Positions 1 to 8,029 of a stretch of 64,000 bases of DNA are shown here, one piece after another. How positions within the stretch are numbered: position 1 is the stretch's first letter; each line of letters begins with the position of its first letter. The stretch is from contig NZ_CP026948.1 in NCBI RefSeq assembly GCF_003070865.1, positions 2,108,001 to 2,172,000 of the forward strand, read 5' to 3'. Both the position numbers and the translations under genes were made by a program. The notes under the pieces were generated by a model, which saw nothing but the letters and a program-made list of their open reading frames with translations, was not told the DNA's origin and did not search any database. Source of the DNA: Corynebacterium liangguodongii. Lineage in GTDB: Bacteria > Actinomycetota > Actinomycetes > Mycobacteriales > Mycobacteriaceae.

Positions 1-402
1 GAACGTGCGTAACTCGCGCTCTTTCACGTTCATCTCACCCGGAAGTCCCGCGTCGCGCACAGCCGAGAAAAGAGCCTCGAACTCGGCACGGAAGCCCTGG
101 CACTGAAAGGTGACCGTGGCCTTCCCAACGTCATGAACACCCGCCAAGAAGATGTAGATCGCGCGGACGTCGCCCTCGGGTACCCGCAGCTTGTCCGCGA
201 ACCACCTTTTCATCGTGTCCGGTACCCACAGATCGTAGACCGCCGCAGCTGCGCAGGCCGTGTCCAGCAAATGTTGGGGAAGGGTCAAGTGTCCGGTCTC
301 GTCGCCGGATTTCGCCCACAGGGCGCGAGCCTGAGGCGAACGGTCATTCACCCAGTCCTGGGCGGTAGCGGCGAATTCGACGGTGGAAGATGGTAGCTTC
401 AT
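1..402 (-). CDS. cas3: CRISPR-associated Cas3, N-terminal HD nuclease part (runs off window)
   Basis: Open frame from ATG at 402 to the window edge, 134 codons, preceded by a GAGGAG ribosome site. The translated start carries the features of type I-E Cas3 HD domains: LWAKSGDETG near residue 28, a QHLLDTA helix near residue 43, and the metal-binding HD pair in AGVHDVGKAT near residue 90 followed by FQCQ. Cas3 is the nuclease-helicase that degrades DNA marked by Cascade. Only the beginning is visible, so the helicase domains and the rest of the cas operon (to the left) cannot be judged. It is the host's own CRISPR locus and lies 3.6 kb from the phage attachment site. Confidence 0.85.
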   Translation of the reverse strand, partial: MKLPSSTVEFAATAQDWVNDRSPQARALWAKSGDETGHLTLPQHLLDTACAAAAVYDLWVPDTMKRWFADKLRVPEGDVRAIYIFLAGVHDVGKATVTFQCQGFRAEFEALFSAVRDAGLPGEMNVKERELRTF

Positions 403-1197
403 CGTGCTCCTCAATGGGGTGTGAAGTTTGACGCGCGTGCAGCGCTCGCTGGTCATAGACTGAGCACAGCTAGAAGGATCGTAATATCGGCGCGAGGGAG
501 ATCCGCATACTTTCGCTGATTTTCTTAGCGGCATTACCCATCCTGGGCAACGCCAAATCAGCCGTCTGCCTCCACCCTAGCTTCCTCCACTCCCACAAAC
601 TCCGCACATTACCGGCACAAATCACACCATCTTTCGCGCGGGTGTTAGCCGTCACCAGTGTATCAAGTTCGACGTAGTCTAATGGCAGAATAGCTTCTCC
701 CCAGGCTGAGAGCGTGAGTTCGATTCTCGTCGTCGACTCCAATCGGAGGACCCGTTCGGATGCGCACCATCCGAACGAGACTATTGCTTGTAGCACGGGT
801 TCTCCGGGGCCGTCAGCTTTTCGAGCCATGTCTCTGGGTGCCATGTGGCGCTCCGCGACGGACCCGAGATGCCAAACGCAACCTCTTTCGTACCGTATCA
901 ACTGCAGAACTATCACAATGGCGGACACAATCTCCGTCTGGATCGACATCAGCGCTTTTGAGGCTCACGAATACATCGATAAAACCTGCGCCTTCTAGCT
1001 TCGATTCCCACTGTTCGTCGGAAACGTTCCAGGTTGCGATGCCTTCCTCGTCGTAAGCGCGTAAGCGATGGAGTTACCGAATGCTTGGCATACTTGCACA
1101 TCTCCTGTTCCGCGGTGCTCGCTCCCCAGCCCGATTGCCGTCCGTGCCGTGCCCCGCGGCGCGGGCAAGCGGGAAAAGTGCTCGTAGGCTGAGTGTT
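403..1197. other. Stretch without a convincing intact gene
   Basis: About 800 bases between cas3 and the lipase pseudogene. It holds the cas3 leader, the tRNA-Gly remnant at 668-741 and otherwise no convincing coding frame. A leftward open frame of 159 codons (470-949) crosses the tRNA remnant in antisense and has no recognisable domain. Its last 75 codons might be the end of a decayed gene. Confidence 0.5.
668..741 (+). pseudogene. tRNA-Gly remnant
   Basis: Colinear with the intact tRNA-Gly at 3958-4031. The T-arm (GAGTTCGATTCTCGT) is identical, the D-arm (GTCTAATGGCAGAA) is similar and TCCA ends both. The outer acceptor stem still pairs for six positions although its bases differ, but the anticodon stem is mismatched, so it is probably not functional. 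It lies upstream of a decayed lipase, just as attR lies upstream of the intact lipase, which suggests an old duplication or an earlier element at the same tRNA. Confidence 0.7.
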
Positions 1198-1995
1198 ATG
1201 AGGCTCACCTACCTGGAATTTGCGGCCATGATCGCCGGGGGCTTCGCCGCGAAATAGCGTCCCTCCCGAAATTCCCCTTCAACGATCCGGTCTCTTCACC
1301 CGACGCACCCCACCCCAGTGCAATACGTGCACGGTTTCACGCTCTACGCGGTAAGCCTCACGTCCAACTCCCGGTGTCTGCGGCACCACAGTTACTGGAC
1401 GTGGGGTTGGGACTACGGGGGTCGCCGGTCGCGCAGGCCTGACCGGGCTAATCCCTTTGCTGTACGGGCTGGGCGACCTAAACGACCTGGTCGTCGAACT
1501 TGCGCAGAAAGTGGAGAAGGTGAACGTTGCCACAGACTTTGACAATGCGGGCATCATCGCGCACTCGCAAAGGGGTCTGCTTACACGGCTCTGCATCGGC
1601 ACGGGTATGGCTGAATACGTGCGCCGCTTCGTGGCCATCCGACACCGACCCCAGCGGGCTGGCCGAGCGGCTCGAGCCCCTCATAGCCCGGCCGCCCAGA
1701 CTGGCCAAGGCGTTTGCCGGAGTCGGGGCGCTGCAGCATTTGGCGCTCTACCTTCGTTGATGACAACCCGAACATCAAGGTCTCGGATCCGCACCTCGTG
1801 TACGCTTCGATCTACACATCCGGCCGACCGCACCGTCACCTCCTCCAACGCGTCAATCCTGGAAAGCATCGACACCACCACCGACGTGGTGAACATCAAC
1901 CTGGATGAGGCGTACCCCCTCCCCTTTCCGCCGGTGAGCCACATCCAGCTCACACGGGACCCGCACGTCGCTGAGCTTACGCGGCACCCGCCGCG
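1198..1995 (+). pseudogene. Decayed class-2 lipase, paralogue of the gene at 55748
   Basis: Similarity to the intact lipase at 55748-56572 runs end to end across several frames. The start region is conserved (CTGAGTGTTATGAGG against CTGAGCGTATGAGG). A TAG stop falls at codon 20 (1255). Then follow HPTPVQYVHG, SYWTWGWDYG, GLGDLNDLVVELA, the nucleophile motif AHSQRGLLTR (AHSQGGLLTR in the intact copy), GVGALQHLA, LVYASIYTS and TDVVNINLDEAYP. At least three frameshifts separate these blocks. It should make no product. It lies between the tRNA-Gly remnant and udg. Confidence 0.9.
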
Positions 1996-2000
1996 ATCAA

Positions 2001-3314
2001 CTACCCACGCCCTAGCGCCCGCATCTTCCACCCCGCGGCCTGCCAGGCCTCGGTGGGCAGGACGTTGCGGCCGTCGATAATGAGGCGCTGGTCCACGAGC
2101 TCGCCCGCGGCGGCCGGGTCGATGTCCCGGAACTGCTGCCACTCGGTGGCGAGGATGACGAGTTCGGCGTTTGTTAAGGCGTCGTCAAGCGAAGATGCGT
2201 AATCGAGCGTGGGGAAGACGCGGCGGGCGTTGTCCATGGCCTCCGGGTCGAACACGCGCACGGCCGCGCCGGCGAGGGAGAGCTGGCCGGCCACGGCAAG
2301 CGCCGGCGAGTCGCGCACGTCGTCGGAGTTCGGCTTGAACGCCGCACCCAGCACGGTGACGCGCCTGCCGATGAGCGAGCCGAGCTCCTCGCGAGCAATA
2401 TCCACGACGCGCTGACGGCGCCGCATGTTGATGGCATCGACCTCGCGGAGGAAGGTGAGCGCCTGGTCGGCGCCGAGCTCGCCGGCGCGCGCCATGAACG
2501 CGCGGATGTCCTTGGGCAGGCAGCCGCCTCCAAAGCCGAGGCCGGCGCCTAAGAACTTCCGTCCGATGCGGTCGTCGTAACCAATCGCGTCCGCCAGCTG
2601 GGTGACATCGGCACCAACGATCTCGCAGACCTCGCTCACCGCGTTGATAAAGGAGATCTTCGTGGCCAAAAACGCGTTGGCGGAGACCTTCACCAGCTCC
2701 GCGGTCTGCAGGTCCGTGACAATAAACGGGGTGCCGTTGGCCAGCGGCGTGGCGTAGATCTCGCGGGCAATCGCCTCCGCCTTCGACCCCTCGCGGGTGC
2801 CCAGGACCAGGCGATCCGGCTCGATGGTGTCCTTGACGGCGTAGCCCTCGCGGAGGAACTCGGGGTTCCAGGCAACCTCGACCTCCGCGCCCTCGGGCGC
2901 TAGCGCGTCAGCGCGCTCCTGCAGCGCCGCGGCGGTACCCACCGGGACAGTGGACTTGCCCAGGATGAGGTGGCTGCCGGTGAGGTGGGGGACGAGATCA
3001 TCGATCACGGCCTCGACGTAGCGGGTATCGGCGGCATAGGAGCCGCGCTGTTGCGGGGTGCCCACGCCAATGAAGTGCACGTCCGCGAACTCGGCGGCGC
3101 GGGCGTAGTCGGTGGTGAAATCCAGCCGCCCGGCCGCGATGTTGCGCTCAACAACCTCCGGCAGGCCCGGCTCGAAGAACGGGACCTTGCCCGCCTTGAG
3201 CAGCTCGATCTTGTTCACGTCCACATCCACGCCGAGCACGTCGTGGCCGAGCTCGGCCATGCAGGCGGCGTGGGTCGCGCCGAGGTAACCGGTGCCAATA
3301 ACCGTCATACGCAT
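2001..3314 (-). CDS. udg: UDP-glucose 6-dehydrogenase
   Basis: 437 residues, full length for the UDP-glucose/GDP-mannose dehydrogenase family. The N-terminal Rossmann motif is VIGTGYLGATHA (residues 5-16) and the catalytic Cys sits in GFGGGCLPKD (about residue 260). The C-terminal UDP-binding domain includes VLGAAFKPNSDDVRDSP. It oxidises UDP-glucose to UDP-glucuronate with two NAD+ in the cytoplasm, feeding cell-envelope glycans. The next gene leftward in the same direction upstream is dcd, 10 bases away, so they may share a transcript. An alternative Met lies at residue 3. Confidence 0.93.
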   Translation of the reverse strand: MRMTVIGTGYLGATHAACMAELGHDVLGVDVDVNKIELLKAGKVPFFEPGLPEVVERNIAAGRLDFTTDYARAAEFADVHFIGVGTPQQRGSYAADTRYVEAVIDDLVPHLTGSHLILGKSTVPVGTAAALQERADALAPEGAEVEVAWNPEFLREGYAVKDTIEPDRLVLGTREGSKAEAIAREIYATPLANGTPFIVTDLQTAELVKVSANAFLATKISFINAVSEVCEIVGADVTQLADAIGYDDRIGRKFLGAGLGFGGGCLPKDIRAFMARAGELGADQALTFLREVDAINMRRRQRVVDIAREELGSLIGRRVTVLGAAFKPNSDDVRDSPALAVAGQLSLAGAAVRVFDPEAMDNARRVFPTLDYASSLDDALTNAELVILATEWQQFRDIDPAAAGELVDQRLIIDGRNVLPTEAWQAAGWKMRALGRG

Positions 3315-3324
3315 GACGCAGAGC

Positions 3325-3891
3325 TTAGTCGGAGAAGTTCAAATACGCCTTGGATGGAGTAGGACCCCTCTGCCCCTGGTACTTCGACCCCAGCGCACCC
3401 GAGCCGTAGGGAGTCTGCGCCGGCGAGGTCATCTTAAACAGCGCGAGCTGGCCAATCTTCATCCCCGGCCACAGCGTGATCGGCAGGTTGGCCACGTTCG
3501 AGAGCTCCAAGGTGATGTGGCCGGAGAAGCCTGGGTCAATAAACCCCGCGGTGGAGTGCGTGAGCAGACCCAGCCTGCCGAGCGAGGACTTGCCCTCAAG
3601 CCTGCCCGCCAAATCCGCCGGCAGCGTGAACATCTCCAAGGTAGAGGCGAGCACGAACTCGCCGGGGTGGAGGACGAAGGCATCGCCATCTGTGACCTCG
3701 ACGAGCGTGGTCAGATCCGGCATCTCCTCTTTCGGGTCGATGTGGGTGTAGCGCGAGTTGTTGAACACGCGGAAGAACTTGTCCATACGCACGTCGACTG
3801 ACGACGGCTGAACCAACCCCCGGTCATAAGGCTCGATGCCGAGGTGGCCCGAATCGACGGCGGCGCAGATGTCTTGGTCCGATAAAAGCAC
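3325..3891 (-). CDS. dcd: dCTP deaminase, probably the dUMP-forming bifunctional type
   Basis: 188 residues from a GTG start. Family blocks are [56 protein letters not shown] (active-site Glu) and [14 protein letters not shown]. The block from [11 protein letters not shown] to PGMKIGQL looks nearly identical to the Mycobacterium tuberculosis enzyme, which converts dCTP directly to dUMP; bifunctionality here is inferred from that resemblance. It supplies dUMP for thymidylate synthesis. The gene faces away from the tRNA-Gly used for integration, 66 bases from the tRNA 5' end. Confidence 0.94.
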   Translation of the reverse strand: MLLSDQDICAAVDSGHLGIEPYDRGLVQPSSVDVRMDKFFRVFNNSRYTHIDPKEEMPDLTTLVEVTDGDAFVLHPGEFVLASTLEMFTLPADLAGRLEGKSSLGRLGLLTHSTAGFIDPGFSGHITLELSNVANLPITLWPGMKIGQLALFKMTSPAQTPYGSGALGSKYQGQRGPTPSKAYLNFSD

Positions 3892-3957
3892 GCCCCTAGT
3901 CTACTTCCCTGGGCGTTTTTTATTCCCGCGGGCACAGGTGCTAAAGTGAGCGACACT

Positions 3958-4031
3958 GCCGGCGTAGTTTAGTGGTAGAACATCAGCTTCCCAAGCTGAG
4001 AGTGCGAGTTCGATTCTCGTCGCCGGCTCCA
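3958..4031 (+). tRNA. tRNA-Gly (anticodon CCC), phage integration target
   Basis: Cloverleaf: acceptor GCCGGCG/CGCCGGC, anticodon stem TCAGC/GCTGA enclosing loop TTCCCAA (anticodon CCC), T-arm GCGAG-TTCGATT-CTCGT, discriminator T and encoded CCA at 4029-4031. The 3' 49 bases are the attL core, so integration rebuilt a complete tRNA. Confidence 0.96.
3983..4031 (+). repeat. attL: attL core
   Basis: 49 bases identical to 55553-55601, covering the tRNA-Gly anticodon arm to CCA. The flanking bases differ on both sides (ACA before and CGT after here; AAG and TTT at attR), which fixes the crossover region. Confidence 0.95.
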
Positions 4032-4051
4032 CGTAAACCAGTGTTTTTGCA

Positions 4052-4087
4052 GGTCATGCACCCAGTGGTCATGCAGTAGGTCATGCA
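4052..4087 (+). promoter_or_regulatory. Putative integrase arm-type sites, left end
   Basis: Three copies of GGTCATGCA at 4052, 4067 and 4079, starting 20 bases inside attL. The same box occurs three times inside the right end (55419, 55428, 55440). Repeated short boxes at both ends next to a tyrosine integrase fit arm-type integrase or excisionase binding sites; the role is inferred. Confidence 0.65.
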
Positions 4088-4147
4088 CCTTCTACTGGCG
4101 CGAGTGTACGGCTGCTCGGTGAGATTTGTCCAGGTATCGTGGTCGGC

Positions 4148-4456
4148 ATGGATGAGACAGAGATCCGCATCAAGGTTGTTAATGGCGGCGTTGCGGCTGA
4201 TGATGTTCATGCCGCGTTGTCGGCGGCTGGTGCACCATTGGCGGCAGAGTTCATGGATCAGGCTTTCACGCGGCTTGGTTCCCTGGCTGGAACTCACGAC
4301 GTTAAGGACGTGATACCCCTTCTTGTGGAGCAGATTCGCGGCTTGGTGTTCGACATTGCCGGGGCGTTAGCCCGGTTGGAAATGGGTCAGGCTGGAGAAG
4401 ATGGGCGGGTAATTAACTTCGTCCTGGAGGAAGTTGGTTCCGACGAGGACCACTAG
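4148..4456 (+). CDS. Small acidic phage-end protein, unknown function
   Basis: 102 residues from ATG at 4148 (MDETEIRIKV). No recognised domain and no signal or membrane segment. It is the first gene inside attL, runs against the tail genes and is followed by a hairpin (4496-4525). That position is typical of lysogenic-conversion cargo with its own promoter, but no function is claimed. No ribosome site is evident upstream, so a short or absent leader is possible. Confidence 0.6.
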   Translation: MDETEIRIKVVNGGVAADDVHAALSAAGAPLAAEFMDQAFTRLGSLAGTHDVKDVIPLLVEQIRGLVFDIAGALARLEMGQAGEDGRVINFVLEEVGSDEDH

Positions 4457-4495
4457 TGTCCGCCATGCGCTTCCTCCTTTCTGCTGGCATGAGTA

Positions 4496-4525
4496 AACCC
4501 CCTGGCCCGTGGCGGTCAGGGGGTT
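4496..4525. terminator. Hairpin between convergent genes
   Basis: Inverted repeat AACCCCCTG ... CAGGGGGTT, 9-bp stem with a 12-base loop, between the rightward gene ending at 4456 and the leftward tail gene ending at 4533. There is no strong T tract on either side, so termination is plausible but not certain. Confidence 0.5.
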
Positions 4526-4532
4526 GAGGGGT

Positions 4533-4819
4533 TTAGATAGGGGCGGCTTCTGTTGCGTAGATGTACAGCTCACTACCCGTGAGAATAGTGCCGACGGTTA
4601 CCACAATTGGCCCGTTCGTGGTGTACCAGTTATCGATTGGGAAGTTAGTTGAAAATGATATGCCGTTGACGTTTCCGGAAATGCTTTTCGAGCGCACGGC
4701 GACGGTGTAGGTTTTGCCTGCTTCGCCGAACGTTCGTGTTCCCGTGGTGGTTATGAGTCCTGCGAAGGTTTTACCCCCCCCCCCGCGAGGGTTCCGATGA
4801 GTTGCGTAGTGATAGCCAT
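4533..4819 (-). pseudogene. Tail-tip accessory protein interrupted at a G11 tract
   Basis: The frame opens at 4819 as MAITTQLIGTLAGGG, closely like the neighbouring gene (MAITAAVVTALGGGK). An 11-base G run (C run at 4774-4784 on the + strand) puts the rest out of frame and a TAA follows eight codons later. With 9 or 12 G the frame continues through KTFAGLITTTG, YTVAVRSKSISGNV and IDNWYTTNGPIVVT to a stop at 4533, about 95 residues. Nine G would give A-G-G-G-K, matching the neighbour. The tract may be phase-variable or a sequencing error. Confidence 0.7.
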
Positions 4820-4858
4820 AAGGTGCTCCTTATACGGGTTGTGTGGTTGGTGGGGTGG

Positions 4859-5158
4859 TTAGTCGCCGAGTCGGATAGCGATACCGTGGCTATAGGCGGT
4901 GTATAAGGTTCCCTTGCCCGTAAGTACCCCGCCTTGTACAAATCGAGTCACCAGAAATGGAACTCTGGGAGGGATCGTGGTTTGTTTCCCTCCCAGAACT
5001 ACAGTTTGCGGCGAGTCGGCCGAGTTCTCGACTTCCACCTGTACAAGCCAACTTCCGGGGGGCAGTGTGACCGTGATTTCTCTCGTGTTGGCAGTTATGG
5101 GGACGTAGTCAACTTTCCCTCCGCCGAGGGCGGTCACGACTGCTGCTGTAATAGCCAT
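4859..5158 (-). CDS. Small tail-associated protein
   Basis: 99 residues, starting MAITAAVVTALGGGK after an AGGAG site; the start lies just past the stop of the tail-fibre gene at 5161. Rich in beta-prone residues (EITVTLPPGSWLVQVEVENS), consistent with a small beta-sandwich subunit at the tail tip or fibre. The next gene leftward shares its N-terminus, so the two are probably tandem duplicates with diverged C-terminal parts. No enzymatic motif is visible. Confidence 0.65.
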   Translation of the reverse strand: MAITAAVVTALGGGKVDYVPITANTREITVTLPPGSWLVQVEVENSADSPQTVVLGGKQTTIPPRVPFLVTRFVQGGVLTGKGTLYTAYSHGIAIRLGD

Positions 5159-5160
5159 GC

Positions 5161-7110
5161 TTAAACTCCTGTGATTATGTAGAGGTTTTTAGTGTCGGTG
5201 TCTAGCCACCAGTCGCCCACCACTGCGCCAGGAATCGACGCGGGTGGGGCACCAGCGCCGGAAAAAAGCGCGGGGCGCTGAGACACGGTCGCTGTATTCG
5301 CCTTACCGTCCAGGGCGGACTGTAGGCCCGTCACATTCGCAATGGTGTGCGTGTGCGAGGCGGCGGCTTTGCCTGCTAGTGCGGTGTCGAGTCCTGTGAC
5401 CTGCGCGGTGGTGTGAGTGTGCGATGCAGCGGCCTTGCCGTCCAGGGCGGACTGTAGGCCGACCACCTGAGACTGCGGGATCGTGCTCTTAGCCAGCACA
5501 TCCCCAGCCACTTGCCGCGCCGCCCACAGTGAGGCGAGCGTGTGCGGCAGTTCGGTTTCGGTCGCCAGTACCTCCGCGGCCGACGCGTAATTCTGCGAGA
5601 GGAGACGGCCCTTGCTGTCGCGCACAGCGATTTTGTTGGCCCTGTCGTATGCCTCACGGATGGGGGTTTCCAAGGCTGGTAGGTCGGTCACCTGTGACAT
5701 GGTGTGCGTGTGCGCCGATGGTGCGGCCCCCACGTTGGCGGCGGTGAGGTTCACCGCCCCGATCTGCCCATTCACGCTGGTGACCACATCGGTGGGGGCG
5801 ACAAGCATCACCCACGAGGTGAAGACCGAGGGCGACCCCGTCCCGAGCATGTAGGTCCCCTTATCCGCCCCCGACGTAATCACCGCGACGTCGCCCTCCT
5901 GGGCGGGCAGGGCGAGCATCGCAGCGCGGCTAGCCACCACGTGCGGCTTCGTCAACGCAACCGCAGGAAGCTGCGACGTAGGGACAAGGCCACCCACAAG
6001 ATCAGCCTTATTAGCCAACTTGCCGTCCGTATACCCTTTCGTCGCCACCTCCGCCGGATTCAGCGGATCAGCCGCGTTGATAGTGCCCGATGTGGTGCGA
6101 CGCGGCACCGTCCCCGGCTTCACATCAGCCGAAACCTCGGACAGTGGCAAGCCCGTCGCCTTCAACGCCTCCGCAGCAGCCCGATCCGCATCCGCCTTCG
6201 CAGACGACGCAGACCCAGCAGCCGCAGTCGCAGAATTAGCAGCATTCGTCGCCGACGTCGCTGCAGAGTTCTTCGACGCCAACGAGTGAGCAGCCCAATG
6301 CTCCGCCGTCGTCGCCGACCCAGCAGCATTTGTCGCGCTCGTCGCCGCAGCATTCTTAGAACTCGTTGCCGAAGAAGCAGACGACGCGGCACTGTTCTTC
6401 GAGGCCAAAGCAGAAGAAGCAGACGACGCGGCAGCCGACGCCGACCCAGCCGCAGCCGTTTCCGACGATTTCGCCGCCGCAGCAGAAGCCGACGCCTGCG
6501 ACACAAACCCCTCCAACGTCGACCGCGTCGAATTTAACGCAACCAACGCAGCATCCTCCGCCGCCCCCTCCGTCAACTCACGCATCGGAATCGTCGACAA
6601 ACGAACCTCCGCCCCAGACTCAATCCGCCCCCACACCACAAGATCACCCCCCTCAACAGTGATCCGCCCAATCGACGTGCCCTGCGGCCCACGCACAACC
6701 GGCTCAACCAAATTCGCCAACGGAGCCACATTCGTCAAATCCACCTCCCCACCAGGCACCGCATCAAACACCACATCACGAAGCGCCAACGGCACACCCT
6801 GCGCCTGCAAACCAGAAAACGACGCACGCCACCGAATCAACGGCGGATTAGACCCCTCCCCACCCGCAAACAACTGCACACCCACACTGCCCCGGTGCAT
6901 CACCACACCATCAGAAACACGCACCGTCACCGGCGACAACACCACAGTGACAGGCCCCTCCACCGTCTCCACCTGCACACTATCCCCAGCCCCCAGCACA
7001 GGCGTGAACGTGACCTGCCCCTGAACCTGCCGAACCTCCGGCACCTGATCCACATCATCACCATCAAGCATGACCGCCCTGATAGCACGCTTCACCGTCG
7101 TGAACTGCAT
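5161..7110 (-). CDS. Tail fibre protein with Ala/Ser-rich shaft and HTH repeats
   Basis: 649 residues from ATG at 7110, chosen because GGGAGG precedes it; an in-frame start 12 codons upstream lacks a site. The N-terminal part (to about residue 190) is beta-rich and likely attaches to the tail. A long Ala/Ser stretch (about 200-310) has the look of a trimeric shaft. The C-terminal half holds repeats of ASHTHT with VTGLxxALxGKA, as in phage tail fibres where His-x-His pairs bind a metal in the fibre axis. Host receptor binding is inferred. It heads the distal end of the late operon. Confidence 0.75.
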   Translation of the reverse strand: MQFTTVKRAIRAVMLDGDDVDQVPEVRQVQGQVTFTPVLGAGDSVQVETVEGPVTVVLSPVTVRVSDGVVMHRGSVGVQLFAGGEGSNPPLIRWRASFSGLQAQGVPLALRDVVFDAVPGGEVDLTNVAPLANLVEPVVRGPQGTSIGRITVEGGDLVVWGRIESGAEVRLSTIPMRELTEGAAEDAALVALNSTRSTLEGFVSQASASAAAAKSSETAAAGSASAAASSASSALASKNSAASSASSATSSKNAAATSATNAAGSATTAEHWAAHSLASKNSAATSATNAANSATAAAGSASSAKADADRAAAEALKATGLPLSEVSADVKPGTVPRRTTSGTINAADPLNPAEVATKGYTDGKLANKADLVGGLVPTSQLPAVALTKPHVVASRAAMLALPAQEGDVAVITSGADKGTYMLGTGSPSVFTSWVMLVAPTDVVTSVNGQIGAVNLTAANVGAAPSAHTHTMSQVTDLPALETPIREAYDRANKIAVRDSKGRLLSQNYASAAEVLATETELPHTLASLWAARQVAGDVLAKSTIPQSQVVGLQSALDGKAAASHTHTTAQVTGLDTALAGKAAASHTHTIANVTGLQSALDGKANTATVSQRPALFSGAGAPPASIPGAVVGDWWLDTDTKNLYIITGV

Positions 7111-7161
7111 ACAAGCCTCCCTAAATCCTGCCAGGAAGAGTCCCACACAAAAATCGTTGTC

Positions 7162-8019
7162 CTACACCGCCACCGATAACTGCCGCACCGACAACTCCGT
7201 CAACTCCGGACCAGTATCAGACGGCCACCACCCCGATGCCCCGGAGGTAGTTGACGCATAAGCCTGCGCAAAAACAAAAGACCCGGCCTCCGGAACCGAA
7301 ACAGTTGTGCGCAACACCAAAGTTTCGTCATATCCGTCATTGCGGCTAGTAGCCTTCGCGGCGCCTATCTCCTGCCCCCCAGGAGCAATCGCCCTCACCC
7401 CAATAGCAGTGCTCGTGCCAGCAACGGTATTCCCAGGGGGAAGCGTGACACGCAAGTCCACATCCCAATCACCCGGAGACAAAAACCGCAACCCCATCCC
7501 AGACGCACCACCCATCTGAACAGAAATTGGCTCGCACCCAATCAGCCTGCCGCGAACCCCAGAAAAATCAAGCACCTTCCACGTCTTAGCCTCAAGCACA
7601 TAACTTGATTGGATGTACAGCGCACCGTGGTTGTACAGCGACAACAATTGGATCGACCTGTTCTGCGCAGCATCAATCTCAACCTGCTTCTGCTGAAACT
7701 GCGCCGTAATCTTATTAAACTCCCCCTGATCCCCCCACAAACGAGCCTGCAAATCACCGTCATACTCGGCGAAATCAGCCTTCGTCACTGCCTCCGAAAT
7801 CTCCCCCGCCAACCCCTCCGCACGATCAGCAGTTGCCTTCTGCTGCTGCATCAGCTGCTCCATCTCCGGACGCTTCGGCACCACGTCCGCCAACCGGAAA
7901 AACAAATCCGGGCGAATCCCGAACGTATCGGCCCGAGTCAACGAATTGTGCGGATTAGGCCCACCACCCTGCGGAAACCCATCCACCTGTTCCGACGGCA
8001 CAAAATCAGGATTAGTCAC
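7162..8019 (-). CDS. Minor tail protein
   Basis: 285 residues from a GTG start with GGAGG seven bases upstream. Residues 50-130 are predicted coiled coil (EMEQLMQQQKATADRAEG and QFQQKQVEIDAAQ), followed by a beta-rich C-terminal domain. It lies between the collagen-like tail gene and the tail fibre, in the late operon. Probably structural, at the tail tip; no closer family is recognised. Confidence 0.6.
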   Translation of the reverse strand: MTNPDFVPSEQVDGFPQGGGPNPHNSLTRADTFGIRPDLFFRLADVVPKRPEMEQLMQQQKATADRAEGLAGEISEAVTKADFAEYDGDLQARLWGDQGEFNKITAQFQQKQVEIDAAQNRSIQLLSLYNHGALYIQSSYVLEAKTWKVLDFSGVRGRLIGCEPISVQMGGASGMGLRFLSPGDWDVDLRVTLPPGNTVAGTSTAIGVRAIAPGGQEIGAAKATSRNDGYDETLVLRTTVSVPEAGSFVFAQAYASTTSGASGWWPSDTGPELTELSVRQLSVAV

Positions 8020-8029
8020 AACAAACCTC

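Noticed and set aside
470..949. Leftward open frame of 159 codons between cas3 and the lipase pseudogene
   Set aside because: It crosses the tRNA-Gly remnant in antisense, has no domain, and its codon use does not look like the neighbours. At most its last part is a relic.
5704..6662. Long rightward open frames opposite the tail fibre gene
   Set aside because: They are the low-complexity complement of Ala/Ser repeats; Arg/Pro-rich, without ribosome sites.
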